Shown: one piece after another, positions 36,615 through 46,186 of the stretch
Layout: every line of letters starts with the position of its first letter
Numbering within the stretch: the stretch's first letter is position 1
Origin: Dorea longicatena
Lineage (GTDB): Bacteria > Bacillota > Clostridia > Lachnospirales > Lachnospiraceae
NCBI RefSeq assembly: GCF_025150085.1
Contig: NZ_CP102280.1
Coordinates: 996,001-1,060,000 of the forward strand
Reading direction: 5' to 3'
Length of the DNA stretch: 64,000 bases
Notes under the pieces: generated by a model
Told to the model about the DNA's origin: nothing
Databases searched by the model: none
Seen by the model: only the letters and a program-made list of their open reading frames with translations
Translations under genes and position numbers: made by a program

Positions 36615-37775
36615 ATGAAGGAAGTATATCTGGATAATTCGGCGACTACCATGGCATACCGAAGCGTCGGGGAACTGGTGCAGAAGGTCATGTGTGAAGA
36701 CTATGGCAATCCGTCTTCTATGCATAACAAAGGTGTGGAAGCAGAAAAATATATAAAAGAAGCAAAAGAAACATTTGCCAGACTCTGGAAGGTACAGGAA
36801 AAGGAAGTGTATTTTACTTCCGGCGGTACGGAGAGTGACAATATGGCACTGATCGGCGCGGCAAGAGCGAATAAGCGTGCAGGCAACCACCTGATCACAT
36901 CATCCATCGAGCACCCGGCAATCATCAACACCATGCGTTTTCTTGAGGAAGAAGAAGGATTCCGTGTGACCTATCTTCCGGTAGACCAGTACGGAAGAAT
37001 CCGTCTGGATGCGTTGAAAGAAGCGCTGTGTGAAGATACGATCCTGGTATCGATCATGTATGTGAACAACGAAGTGGGTTCCGTACAGCCGATTCAGGAA
37101 GCGGCAAGTATCGTAAAGGCATATAATAAAGACATTTTATTCCATGTCGATGCGGTACAGGGATTTGGAAAATACAAGATCTACCCGAAGAAACTGAAGG
37201 TAGATATGTGCTCCATCAGCGGTCACAAGATCCACGGACCGAAGGGCGTGGGTGCATTATACATCGGTGAAAATGTAAAGATCCGCCCGATCGTTTACGG
37301 CGGCGGTCAGCAGCATGACATGCGTTCCGGAACGGAAAATGTACCGGGAATCGCAGGACTTTCCCTGGCGGCAAAGACGATTTACGATAACCTCGATGAA
37401 AAAGTGGAGAAGATGCGGGCGTTAAAACAGCATTTCATCGAAGGCGTGGAAAAGATCGAGAATACAACGATCCATGGTTTATACGATGAGACGTCGGCAC
37501 CGCATATTATCAGTGTAGGAATCGCAGGGATCAGAAGTGAAGTGCTATTACATGCGCTGGAAGATAAAGGAATCTATGTGTCATCCGGATCGGCATGTGC
37601 GTCCAACCATCCGCAGATCAGCGGTGTGTTAAAAGGAATCGGGGCAAAACAGGAGTTTCTGGATGCGACGCTTCGGTTTAGTATGTCAGAATTTACTACA
37701 CTGGAAGAGATTGACTATACGCTCGATGCACTATATAATATAGTACCGATGCTTAGAAGATATACCAGACATTAG
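36615..37775 (+). CDS. Cysteine desulfurase (NifS/IscS family)
   Basis: 386 residues from the ATG at 36615, which has AGGAAGTG shortly upstream; the ATG at 36591 has no ribosome site. YLDNSATT is the start, ISGHKIHGPKGVG contains the PLP lysine, and SSGSACASNHPQ holds the catalytic cysteine loop. It releases sulfur from cysteine as a persulfide. Directly upstream of thiI, it most likely supplies sulfur for tRNA thiolation. Confidence 0.92.
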   Translation: MKEVYLDNSATTMAYRSVGELVQKVMCEDYGNPSSMHNKGVEAEKYIKEAKETFARLWKVQEKEVYFTSGGTESDNMALIGAARANKRAGNHLITSSIEHPAIINTMRFLEEEEGFRVTYLPVDQYGRIRLDALKEALCEDTILVSIMYVNNEVGSVQPIQEAASIVKAYNKDILFHVDAVQGFGKYKIYPKKLKVDMCSISGHKIHGPKGVGALYIGENVKIRPIVYGGGQQHDMRSGTENVPGIAGLSLAAKTIYDNLDEKVEKMRALKQHFIEGVEKIENTTIHGLYDETSAPHIISVGIAGIRSEVLLHALEDKGIYVSSGSACASNHPQISGVLKGIGAKQEFLDATLRFSMSEFTTLEEIDYTLDALYNIVPMLRRYTRH

Positions 37776-37820
37776 AAAGTTACAGATAAAAGAGAAAGAG
37801 ATCAGGAAAGGAATCAGAAG

Positions 37821-39008
37821 ATGAGATTTCATACATTTTTATTAAAATATGGAGAGATTGGAATTAAGGGAAAGAACCGTCATCTGTTCGAAGACGCACT
37901 GGTGCGCCAGGTGCGTTATGCATTAAAAGATGTAGACGGACAGTTCGATGTACACAAATCACAGGCAAGAATCTATGTAGACTGTGAAGGAGATTATGAT
38001 TACGATGAGACTGTGGAACATCTGAAGAAAGTATTCGGTCTGGTCGGAATCTGTCCGGTTGTCCGTATGGAGGACAAAGGATTCGAGGAACTGAAAAAAG
38101 ATGTTGTCGCATATATGGATGAGATGTATCCAGATAAGAACTTTACATTTAAAGTAGAGTCCAGACGTGCCAAAAAGTCTTATCCGCTGAACTCTATGGA
38201 GATCAGCCGTGACCTTGGAGAAGCAATCCTGTACGCATTCCCGGAAAGCGGAATCAAAGTAGATGTACATCATCCGGATGTTATGGTGAACGTAGAAGTC
38301 AGGAATGAGATCTACGTATATTCACAGATCATTCCGGGAGCAGGCGGAATGCCGGTCGGAACCAATGGTTCGGCGATGCTTCTGTTATCCGGCGGTATCG
38401 ACAGCCCGGTTGCAGGATACATGGTATCCAAACGTGGAGTAAGCCTTGAGGCTACTTACTTCCATGCGCCGCCGTATACAAGCGAACGTGCAAAACAAAA
38501 AGTTGTGGATCTTGCAAAGAAAGTGGCAAAATATTCTGGACCGATCAAGCTGCATGTCGTCAACTTTACGGATATCCAGCTTTATATCTACGATCAATGC
38601 CCGCATGATGAGCTGACGATCATTATGAGAAGATACATGATGCGTATCGCAGAACATTTTGCAAAAGAGGATGGCTGCTTAGGTATGATCACAGGGGAAA
38701 GTATCGGACAGGTGGCAAGCCAGACCATGCAGAGTCTTGCAGCAACAAACGATGTATGTACGATGCCTGTATACCGTCCACTGATCGGATTCGACAAGCA
38801 GGAGATCGTGGATGTATCAGAAAAAATCGATACTTATGAGACCTCGATCCAGCCGTTCGAAGACTGCTGTACGATCTTCGTGGCAAAACATCCGGTAACC
38901 AAGCCGAATATTGATGTGATCCGCCGTTCGGAAGAGAATCTGAATGAGAAGATCGATGAGCTGATGAAACAGGCGATTGAGACCGTTGAGATCATTGAAG
39001 TAAAATAA
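37821..39008 (+). CDS. thiI: tRNA 4-thiouridine synthase ThiI without rhodanese domain
   Basis: 395 residues: NFLD/THUMP region to ~165, then the PP-loop ATPase with LLLSGGIDSPVAGYM, and the ATGESIGQVASQT block (here ITGESIGQVASQT). It ends soon after, lacking the C-terminal rhodanese domain of enteric ThiI. The sulfur must come directly from a desulfurase, fitting the adjacent upstream gene. Confidence 0.94.
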   Translation: MRFHTFLLKYGEIGIKGKNRHLFEDALVRQVRYALKDVDGQFDVHKSQARIYVDCEGDYDYDETVEHLKKVFGLVGICPVVRMEDKGFEELKKDVVAYMDEMYPDKNFTFKVESRRAKKSYPLNSMEISRDLGEAILYAFPESGIKVDVHHPDVMVNVEVRNEIYVYSQIIPGAGGMPVGTNGSAMLLLSGGIDSPVAGYMVSKRGVSLEATYFHAPPYTSERAKQKVVDLAKKVAKYSGPIKLHVVNFTDIQLYIYDQCPHDELTIIMRRYMMRIAEHFAKEDGCLGMITGESIGQVASQTMQSLAATNDVCTMPVYRPLIGFDKQEIVDVSEKIDTYETSIQPFEDCCTIFVAKHPVTKPNIDVIRRSEENLNEKIDELMKQAIETVEIIEVK

Positions 39009-39015
39009 ATGAAGT

Positions 39016-39055
39016 AAAAAAGAGGGCTGAACCCTTAAACAGGTCAGCCCTTTTT
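39016..39055. terminator. Terminator between thiI and the HPr-like gene
   Basis: AGGGCTGAACC and GGTCAGCCCT pair with one bulged A, preceded by an A run and followed by a T run. Its symmetry suggests that it stops both convergent transcripts. Confidence 0.88.
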
Positions 39056-39084
39056 CTAAGTAAATCATTTACTTTTATTACTGA

Positions 39085-39318
39085 TTAGTCACAAAGATAT
39101 GGTTTTAACATTTCCATGATCTCTTCTACGTTGTCATCAGCGTGGATGTTCAGATCGATCGGTTTAGAAAGATCTAAGCTGAAGATTCCCATGATTGATT
39201 TTGCATCAATGACATATCTTCCAGATACAAGATCAAAGTCATAATCAAATTTTGTGATGTCATTTACGAATGATTTTACTTTGTCGATTGAATTTAAAGA
39301 AATCTTTACTGTTTTCAT
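39085..39318 (-). CDS. HPr-like protein lacking the phosphorylatable histidine
   Basis: 77 residues with an HPr fold pattern. The Ser46 region is conserved (AKSIMGIFSLDLS), but where HPr has GIHARPA this protein reads SIDKVKSFV, so His15 is absent and it cannot carry phosphate between PTS enzymes. It resembles Crh of Bacillus, which is also regulatory only. AAGGAGG precedes the ATG on the minus strand. Confidence 0.85.
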   Translation of the reverse strand: MKTVKISLNSIDKVKSFVNDITKFDYDFDLVSGRYVIDAKSIMGIFSLDLSKPIDLNIHADDNVEEIMEMLKPYLCD

Positions 39319-39474
39319 TGGAATACCCTCCTTGATTCATTTCTTGTTCTATAGATATATTAAGAGTCAGACGAAGAAAAGTCAAGGAACAAATTGCCAA
39401 AGAATTCAGAAGATTTTCGTTAGATGTTACAACAATGTGTTAAAATAATGTTTTAAAAAGAAAGGAACAGATAT

Positions 39475-40803
39475 ATGAAGAAAGTAGCATTGCATAATCT
39501 CGGATGCAAAGTAAATGCATATGAGACGGAAGCCATGCAGGAACTGCTGGAAAAGCATGGATATGAGATCGTGCCGTTCCAGGAAGGTGCGGATGTCTAT
39601 ATCATTAATACCTGTACCGTAACGAATATGGCGGACCGGAAGTCCAGACAGATGCTTCATAAAGCAAGAAAGATGAACCCGGATTCTATTGTTGTTGCCT
39701 GCGGCTGCTATGTACAGGCTAAGAAAGATGATATCCCGGAAGGTATTGATATTGTCGTTGGTAATAATAAGAAGCAGAATATTGTTGAAATCCTGGAAAA
39801 TTATGAAAAAGAAAAGAATCAGGATGGTCAGCGGGAAACATCAGACGAACAGGAAAAGGAAACAGAGACCTATCAGGAGATTCTGGATATCAATCATGAA
39901 AAAGTGTATGAAGACCTGCATTTAAGTACGGCGGCGGAACACACAAGAGCTTATATCAAGGTGCAGGACGGATGCAACCAGTTCTGCTCTTACTGCATCA
40001 TTCCGTTCGCAAGAGGAAGGGTAAGAAGCAGAAGCCGTGACAGTGTGCTGGATGAAGTGAAGACACTGTCGGCCAATGGATATAAAGAAGTGGTACTGAC
40101 TGGAATCCATCTGAGTTCGTACGGAATCGACTGTGACGACAACCTGTTGTCACTGATTCTGGCGATCCATGAAGTGGAAGGAATCGAAAGAATCCGTCTT
40201 GGATCACTGGAGCCGAGAATTATTACGGAAGAATTTGCACAGACAATCGCAAAACTTCCGAAGATGTGTCCGCATTTCCATCTGTCATTGCAGAGCGGAT
40301 GCAACGCAACATTGAAGCGCATGAACCGCAGATACACAGCAGAAGAGTATTATGAGAAATGTCAGCTGCTCCGCAAATATTTCGACAACCCGGCACTTAC
40401 AACGGACGTGATCGTCGGTTTTCCGGGAGAGACGGAAGAAGAGTTTGCAGAGTCGAAGGCATTTGTAGATAAAGTAGATTTTTATGAAACACATATTTTT
40501 AAATATTCCAGAAGAGAAGGAACAAAGGCAGCGGCTATGAAAGACCAGGTGCCGGATCAGATCAAGGCCGCAAGAAGCGCCGAACTTCTGGAACTGAACC
40601 GTAAGAAGCAGGCGGTTTATGAAGAAAGACTGCTTGGAACCACACAGGAGGTCCTGATCGAGGAGAAAATCGTGCGTGATGGAGAGGAACTTCAGATCGG
40701 GCACACAAAGGAATATGTGAAAATTGGTGTAAAAAATCCGAATAATCTTATTAATCAGCTTGTAAATGTAGAAATTGAAAACCAATTACAAATATTGCAT
40801 TGA
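39475..40803 (+). CDS. mtaB: tRNA t6A37 methylthiotransferase MtaB
   Basis: 442 residues. The N-terminal cluster domain holds LGCKVNAYET, NTCTVTNMADRKSR and ACGCYVQ (three cysteines); the radical-SAM site is DGCNQFCSYCIIP; a TRAM domain closes the protein. It converts t6A37 to ms2t6A37 in tRNAs reading ANN codons. A TAAAAT -10 with upstream TG at 39438-39446 may start transcription. Confidence 0.93.
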   Translation: MKKVALHNLGCKVNAYETEAMQELLEKHGYEIVPFQEGADVYIINTCTVTNMADRKSRQMLHKARKMNPDSIVVACGCYVQAKKDDIPEGIDIVVGNNKKQNIVEILENYEKEKNQDGQRETSDEQEKETETYQEILDINHEKVYEDLHLSTAAEHTRAYIKVQDGCNQFCSYCIIPFARGRVRSRSRDSVLDEVKTLSANGYKEVVLTGIHLSSYGIDCDDNLLSLILAIHEVEGIERIRLGSLEPRIITEEFAQTIAKLPKMCPHFHLSLQSGCNATLKRMNRRYTAEEYYEKCQLLRKYFDNPALTTDVIVGFPGETEEEFAESKAFVDKVDFYETHIFKYSRREGTKAAAMKDQVPDQIKAARSAELLELNRKKQAVYEERLLGTTQEVLIEEKIVRDGEELQIGHTKEYVKIGVKNPNNLINQLVNVEIENQLQILH

Positions 40804-40828
40804 AATTTGAGATTTAATCATGTAGAAT
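40800..40828 (+). promoter_or_regulatory. Sigma-A-type promoter for the ireB operon
   Basis: TTGAAA at 40800-40805 and TAGAAT at 40823-40828, exactly 17 apart, followed by a GGAGG site before ireB. Confidence 0.65.
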
Positions 40829-40860
40829 AAAATTGAAATATTTTTGGAGGACGTGATTAT

Positions 40861-41124
40861 ATGAAAAATATGACAAATACCCAGTTTTTCCAGGTAGAAA
40901 GTGGACCACAGATCAGCGCAAAGGACATTCTGGAGATTGTATATAAGGCATTAAGTGAAAAGGGATATAACCCGGTAAACCAGATCGTAGGTTATATTAT
41001 GTCCGGAGATCCGACCTACATCACAAGCCATAACGGAGCCAGAAGTCTGATCATGAAGATGGAAAGAGATGAACTGGTAGAAGAGATGCTCAAGACGTAT
41101 ATCGAGCATAATGAGTGGGAATAA
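40861..41124 (+). CDS. ireB: IreB-family regulatory phosphoprotein
   Basis: 87 residues. The core [29 protein letters not shown] is nearly invariant in IreB (DUF965). In enterococci IreB is phosphorylated by the PASTA kinase near its N-terminus and lowers cephalosporin resistance; the two threonines at TNTQFF could serve. It is the first gene of a conserved ireB-ruvX-DUF1292-fur block. Confidence 0.92.
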
Positions 41125-41564
41125 TGACTATGAGAATCATGGGACTGGACTATGGATCTAAGACGGTAGGCGTTGCGGTCAGTGATCCTTTGGGAATTAC
41201 TGCTCAGGGAGTAGAGACAATATGCAGAAAGGACGAGAACAAGCTCAGAAAGACCTGTGCGCGTATCGAAGCACTGATTGAAGAGTATCAGGTTACGAAG
41301 ATTGTTCTCGGACTTCCGAAGCATATGAATAATGATATTGGAGATCGTGCGGAAAAATCAATGGCATTTGGTGAGATGTTAAAAAGACGGACCGGCCTTG
41401 AGGTCGTTATGTGGGACGAGCGTCTGACCACGGTAGAAGCTGAGCGGACTTTGATAGAGAATAAGGTGAGGCGTGAAGACCGCAAGAAGTATATTGATAA
41501 GATTGCGGCTGTTTTTATATTGCAGGGATATCTGGATTCACTTGCGCATACGCCCCTGGATTAA
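41124..41564 (+). CDS. ruvX: Putative pre-16S rRNA nuclease / Holliday junction resolvase-like RuvX
   Basis: 146 residues from the ATG at 41124, which shares a base with the ireB stop; an ATG at 41130 is also possible. [19 protein letters not shown] is the RNase H-like first strand with the catalytic Asp, GLPKHMNN is conserved, and MWDERLTT holds further acidic residues. Family role: maturation of 16S rRNA 5' ends, with earlier proposals of junction resolution. Confidence 0.93.
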
Positions 41565-41578
41565 GAGGTGGATTATAG

Positions 41579-41839
41579 ATGGAAAAGATTAAATTCATGT
41601 CCGAAGAGATGAATGAAGAAGTAGATTTTTATGTACTTGAACAGACAAAAGTTGGTGGGGTGTCTTATATTCTGGTGACAGATTCGGAAGATGATGATGC
41701 AGAATGTCTGATTTTGAAAGACACATCAGGAGAGAACCAGTCAGAGAGTGTATACGAGATCGTAGAAGATGATGTAGAGCTTTCTGCTGTTCTGAAAGTA
41801 TTTGAAGAACTACTTGAAGATGTAGAGATTGAAAGGTAG
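41579..41839 (+). CDS. DUF1292 domain protein
   Basis: 86 residues, very acidic (DSEDDDAECLILKD). It matches DUF1292, a small family typically found just after ruvX in Clostridia. No motif suggests a reaction. It is co-transcribed with ruvX, 14 nt away. Confidence 0.85.
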   Translation: MEKIKFMSEEMNEEVDFYVLEQTKVGGVSYILVTDSEDDDAECLILKDTSGENQSESVYEIVEDDVELSAVLKVFEELLEDVEIER

Positions 41840-41845
41840 TTTGGA

Positions 41846-42313
41846 ATGTCTATCAGTAAAGAGAAGTTTAAAGAAATGCTGAGAGAAAAGGGGTTGAAAG
41901 TTACCAACCAGCGTATACTGGTACTGGAGGTCCTTGCAGATCATCGTGATAAGCATCTGACTGCAGAAGATATTTATGAATTAGTAAGAGAAGATTATCC
42001 GGAAATTGGGCTGGCAACAATTTACCGGACAGTGCAGCTGTTACTGGAAATGCAATTGGTGGATCGTATCAATCTTGATGATGGATGTGCACGTTATGAG
42101 ATCGGAGAATTCTTCGATGGAGAAGAAAGACATCATCATCATCACCTGATATGCAGAACATGTGGAAAGATCATTCCGTTCAAGGATGATCTTCTGGAAG
42201 ATCTGGAAGATAAGATCGAAGAGACAACGGGATTTCATGTGTTAGACCACGAATTAAAGTTCTACGGACAGTGCAAGGAGTGCCAAAAAAGAGGCAGAAA
42301 AATAGTACGGTAA
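41846..42313 (+). CDS. Fur-family metal-dependent repressor
   Basis: 155 residues. The winged helix includes VTNQRILVLEVL and GLATIYRTVQLL. HHHHHLICRTCGK supplies the metal-binding histidines and the first CxxC, and GQCKECQK the second CxxC for structural zinc. It may be Fur, Zur or PerR; the five-histidine run does not settle this. Likely to control iron or peroxide genes. Seven bases after DUF1292. Confidence 0.9.
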   Translation: MSISKEKFKEMLREKGLKVTNQRILVLEVLADHRDKHLTAEDIYELVREDYPEIGLATIYRTVQLLLEMQLVDRINLDDGCARYEIGEFFDGEERHHHHHLICRTCGKIIPFKDDLLEDLEDKIEETTGFHVLDHELKFYGQCKECQKRGRKIVR

Positions 42314-42331
42314 GCACGTGGAGGTGTAATT

Positions 42332-43999
42332 TTGAAGAGAGAAAACAATGGAAAAATGCGTATCATTCCACTCGGAGGTCTGGAAAAGATCGGAATGAAC
42401 ATCACAGCTTTTGAGTATGAGGACAGTATTATTGTTGTAGACTGTGGATTATCTTTCCCGGAGGAGGATATGCTCGGAATCGACCTGGTCATTCCGGATG
42501 TTACTTATCTGAAGGATAATATCCAGAAAGTCAAAGGATTTGTGATCACCCATGGTCATGAAGACCATATCGGTGCACTCCCTTATATATTAAGAGAACT
42601 GAATCTTCCAATCTATGCGACCAAGCTTACGATGGGAATCATCGAGAAGAAGCTGACGGAGCACAATCTGCTTCGCAGTACAAGAAGAAAAGTTGTAAGA
42701 CACGGACAGTCGATCAATCTGGGTCAGTTCCGTATCGAATTTATCAAGACAAACCACAGTATCCAGGATGCTGCGGCACTGGCGATCTATTCACCGGCCG
42801 GTATCGTTGTGCATACAGGAGACTTTAAAGTAGATTATACACCGGTATATGGTGATGCGATCGATCTGCAGAGATTTGCAGAGATCGGAAAGAAAGGTGT
42901 ACTGGCACTGATGTCGGACAGTACCAATGCGGAGAGACCGGGATTTACCCAGTCTGAGCGTACGGTAGGTATTACATTTGACCACATTTTTGCAGAGCAT
43001 AAAGATACACGTATTATCATTGCAACATTTGCATCAAATGTAGACCGTGTACAGCAGATCATCAATACGGCATGTAAATATGACCGTAAGGTAGTCGTAG
43101 AAGGACGAAGCATGGTGAATATCATTCAGGTTGCACAGGAGCTGGGATACTTAAATGTTCCGGATAAGACACTGATCGAGATCGATCAGCTGAAGAATTA
43201 TCCACCGGAGAAGACAGTTCTGATCACAACTGGAAGTCAGGGAGAATCAATGGCAGCACTGTCACGTATGGCAGCAGATGTGCATAAGAAAGTAACAATC
43301 ATGCCTGGCGATACGATCATCTTCAGTTCAAACCCGATCCCTGGAAATGAAAAATCCGTATCCAAGGTCATCAATGAACTGACTGCGAAAGGTGCCAATG
43401 TTATCTTCCAGGATGCCCATGTATCCGGTCATGCTTGTCAGGAAGAATTGAAACTGATCTATTCTCTGGTAAAACCGAAATATGCAATTCCGGTCCATGG
43501 AGAGTACAGACATCTGAAAGCAAATGCAGGAATCGCCAAGATGCTTGGTATTCCGAAAGAAAATATCTTTATTCTGAAATCGGGTAATGTACTGGAACTC
43601 AGCGATAAGGAAGCAAAAGTTGTAGACAACGTGCATACAGGAGAGATCCTGGTAGACGGCCTCGGTGTCGGAGATGTCGGTAATATCGTACTCCGTGACA
43701 GACAGCATCTGGCAGAAGACGGTATCATGATCGTTGTACTGACACTGGAGAAGGGAAGCAACCAGCTTCTTGCAGGTCCGGATATTGTATCGCGTGGATT
43801 CGTGTATGTAAGAGAGTCTGAAAGTCTGATGGAAGAGGCGAGAAAAGTCCTTACAGAAGCGGTAGAAGACTGTCTGACACACCAGCGTAATGCGGACTGG
43901 AGCAAGATCAAGCTTGTGATTCGTGATACGATGAATGATTTCATCTGGAAGCGGACCAAGAGAAGACCAATGATTCTTCCGATTATTATGGACGTATAG
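42332..43999 (+). CDS. rnj: Ribonuclease J
   Basis: 555 residues from a TTG start with GGAGGTG before it. The metallo-beta-lactamase motif is HGHEDHIGALPYI, and ALMSDSTNAERPG with the beta-CASP ATFASNVDR block follow. It degrades and matures RNA from 5' ends, a key nuclease in Firmicutes. It follows the Fur gene by 18 bases. Confidence 0.93.
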   Translation: MKRENNGKMRIIPLGGLEKIGMNITAFEYEDSIIVVDCGLSFPEEDMLGIDLVIPDVTYLKDNIQKVKGFVITHGHEDHIGALPYILRELNLPIYATKLTMGIIEKKLTEHNLLRSTRRKVVRHGQSINLGQFRIEFIKTNHSIQDAAALAIYSPAGIVVHTGDFKVDYTPVYGDAIDLQRFAEIGKKGVLALMSDSTNAERPGFTQSERTVGITFDHIFAEHKDTRIIIATFASNVDRVQQIINTACKYDRKVVVEGRSMVNIIQVAQELGYLNVPDKTLIEIDQLKNYPPEKTVLITTGSQGESMAALSRMAADVHKKVTIMPGDTIIFSSNPIPGNEKSVSKVINELTAKGANVIFQDAHVSGHACQEELKLIYSLVKPKYAIPVHGEYRHLKANAGIAKMLGIPKENIFILKSGNVLELSDKEAKVVDNVHTGEILVDGLGVGDVGNIVLRDRQHLAEDGIMIVVLTLEKGSNQLLAGPDIVSRGFVYVRESESLMEEARKVLTEAVEDCLTHQRNADWSKIKLVIRDTMNDFIWKRTKRRPMILPIIMDV

Positions 44000-44020
44000 A
44001 AAGTATAATTATAATTAAAC

Positions 44021-44105
44021 GGGAAATGAGCCGCACATTGTATAAAACAGGCGCCTTCGAACGCAGTGGGCGAAGCCTGTTTTGTGCAGTGTACGGCTCA
44101 TTCCC
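44021..44105 (+). other. Long imperfect hairpin after the RNase J gene
   Basis: An 85-base inverted repeat: outer arms GGGAAATGAGCCG and CGGCTCATTCCC, inner arms AAAACAGGC and GCCTGTTTT around a ~23-base loop. It has no terminal T run and no gene inside. It may be a transcript-end structure or a remnant of a miniature repeat element. Confidence 0.6.
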
Positions 44106-44176
44106 TTGTAGAAACTCAAGATGAAAAAATGTGTAACAGATAAAACCGTAACAAATAGAACAGAGGTAGGAATACT

Positions 44177-44842
44177 ATGATCGTAGATGAACGTATGGTC
44201 ACATACATCCGGTCGCTGGAACGTCCGGAGAATCCTGTCATAGAAGCAATCGAACAGGAAGCGTTAGATAGTTTCGTGCCGATCATCCGGAAGGAAACCC
44301 AGAGTTTCCTGAAAGTCATGATGTTGATGAACCGCCCGGCGAGAGTCCTTGAAGTCGGTACAGCAGTCGGATTTTCGGCGATTTTAATGAGCGAATATCT
44401 TCCGGAAGGAAGCCATATCACAACGATAGAAAATTATGAAAAAAGAATTCCGATCGCAAGAAATAATTTCAAACGGGCAGGGAAAGAAGAACAGATCACC
44501 CTGATCGAAGGGGATGCCCTGGAAGTGATGAAGACACTGGAAGGACCGTATGATTTTATTTTTATGGATGCGGCTAAGGGACAGTATATCCACTATATGC
44601 CGGAGGCAGTGAGACTGCTTTCGGATGGTGGCATATTAATGTCGGATAATGTATTACAGGATGGAGATATCATTGAATCCCGGTTCGCGGTTGAACGGAG
44701 AAACCGTACGATCCACAGCCGGATGAGGGATTATCTCTATGAATTAAAACACAGTGATGTGCTGGAGACATCGATCATCCCACTGGGAGACGGTGTGGCA
44801 CTCAGCATTAAGAAGAAAAAAGAAGAGAAGGAGAATCGATAA
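44177..44842 (+). CDS. trmR: O-methyltransferase, TrmR-like tRNA ho5U methyltransferase
   Basis: 221 residues of the caffeoyl-CoA O-methyltransferase fold: LEVGTAVGFSAI (SAM site), TTIENYEKRI, and FIFMDAAKGQY with the metal-binding Asp. In Bacillus, TrmR methylates 5-hydroxyuridine at the tRNA wobble base. It lies one base before a U32 family gene, the family that makes ho5U, which strongly supports this role. Confidence 0.83.
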   Translation: MIVDERMVTYIRSLERPENPVIEAIEQEALDSFVPIIRKETQSFLKVMMLMNRPARVLEVGTAVGFSAILMSEYLPEGSHITTIENYEKRIPIARNNFKRAGKEEQITLIEGDALEVMKTLEGPYDFIFMDAAKGQYIHYMPEAVRLLSDGGILMSDNVLQDGDIIESRFAVERRNRTIHSRMRDYLYELKHSDVLETSIIPLGDGVALSIKKKKEEKENR

Positions 44843-44843
44843 G

Positions 44844-46082
44844 ATGAGAAACAGACATCCAGAATTACTGATTCCTGCAAGCAGTCTGGAAGTGTTGAAG
44901 ACTGCGGTTATGTTTGGTGCAGATGCAGTATATATCGGAGGAGAAGCGTTCGGACTTCGTGCAAAGGCAAAAAATTTCTCCATGGAAGACATGAAAGAAG
45001 GAGTGCGGTTTGCACATGACCATGGCGCAAGAGTCCATGTCACCGTGAATATTCTTGCACACAATGATGACCTGGAGGGAGCAGCAGAGTATTTAAAAGA
45101 ACTGAAAGAAATCGGTCCGGACGCTCTGATCATTGCAGACCCGGCAATCTTTATGCTTGCCAAAGAGATCTGCCCGGAGATTGAAAGACACGTCAGCACG
45201 CAGGCAAATAATACCAACTACGGTACATTTAACTTCTGGTGGAACCTGGGAGCAAAACGTGTGGTAACAGCCAGAGAGCTTTCGTTAAAAGAGATCAAAG
45301 AGATCCGTGCACATATCCCGGAAGAGATGGAGATTGAAAGCTTTATCCACGGGGCAATGTGTATCTCTTATTCCGGAAGATGCCTCTTGAGTAATTTCTT
45401 CACAGGAAGAGATGCCAATCAGGGAGCCTGTACACATCCGTGCCGCTGGAAATATTCCGTGGTAGAAGAGACGAGACCGGGCGAATATATGCCGGTATAT
45501 GAGAATGAAAGAGGTACCTACATTTTCAACTCTAAGGATCTGTGTATGATCGAGCACATTCCGGAGATGATCGATGCCGGAATCGACAGCTTTAAGATCG
45601 AAGGACGTATGAAGACGGCCCTGTATGTGGCAACAGTTGCGAGAACGTACCGTAAGGCAATTGATGATTATCTGGAAGATCCGAAGAAATATGAGGCAAA
45701 TATGCCGTGGTATAAGGATCAGATTTCAAATTGTACCTATCGTCAGTTCACGACAGGATTTTATTTTGGAAAACCAAGTGAAGAAAGCCAGATTTATGAC
45801 AGTAATACGTATATCAGAGAGTACACATATCTTGGTATCATAGGAGAGATTAAAGACGGACTGTACAGGATTGAACAGCGAAATAAATTCTCGGTAGGCG
45901 AAGTGATTGAGATCATGAAACCGGACGGACAGAATGTAGAAGCAACTGTAGAAAAAATCATAGATGAGGATGGAAATGAACAGGAAAGTGCACCACATCC
46001 GAAACAGGTGCTTTATGTGGCACTCAGTGCAGATGCATCGGTATATGATATTTTAAGAAGAGCAGAAAAAGAAACAGAATAA
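44844..46082 (+). CDS. Peptidase U32-family protein, tRNA hydroxylation type (TrhP-like)
   Basis: 412 residues from the ATG at 44844; an earlier ATG lies inside trmR. The family blocks are ELLIPASSLEVLKTAVMFGAD, MCISYSGRCLLSN and IEGRMKTALYVA, with conserved cysteines. U32 proteins of this kind make 5-hydroxyuridine on tRNA from prephenate-derived substrate in other bacteria. The pairing with TrmR matches that pathway. Confidence 0.88.
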   Translation: MRNRHPELLIPASSLEVLKTAVMFGADAVYIGGEAFGLRAKAKNFSMEDMKEGVRFAHDHGARVHVTVNILAHNDDLEGAAEYLKELKEIGPDALIIADPAIFMLAKEICPEIERHVSTQANNTNYGTFNFWWNLGAKRVVTARELSLKEIKEIRAHIPEEMEIESFIHGAMCISYSGRCLLSNFFTGRDANQGACTHPCRWKYSVVEETRPGEYMPVYENERGTYIFNSKDLCMIEHIPEMIDAGIDSFKIEGRMKTALYVATVARTYRKAIDDYLEDPKKYEANMPWYKDQISNCTYRQFTTGFYFGKPSEESQIYDSNTYIREYTYLGIIGEIKDGLYRIEQRNKFSVGEVIEIMKPDGQNVEATVEKIIDEDGNEQESAPHPKQVLYVALSADASVYDILRRAEKETE

Positions 46083-46098
46083 TCTTATGGAAAAGAAG

Positions 46099-46146
46099 AC
46101 AGTGATTCAGTGCAAAAATGGAAAAGCACAGAATCACTGTTTTTTG
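46099..46146 (+). terminator. Terminator after the U32 gene
   Basis: ACAGTGATTCAGTGC pairs with GCACAGAATCACTGT with one mismatch, followed by six Ts. It lies just before sigK and separates that gene from the tRNA-modification operon. Confidence 0.88.
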
Positions 46147-46186
46147 CATAGAATATAATAAAACTGCCGGGGAGGGAGCCGCTGTA

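Noticed and set aside
46118..46186. An N-terminal extension of SigK from an ATG at 46118
   Set aside because: The ATG lies within the upstream terminator hairpin, has no ribosome site, and the extension is not hydrophobic like a pro-sequence.
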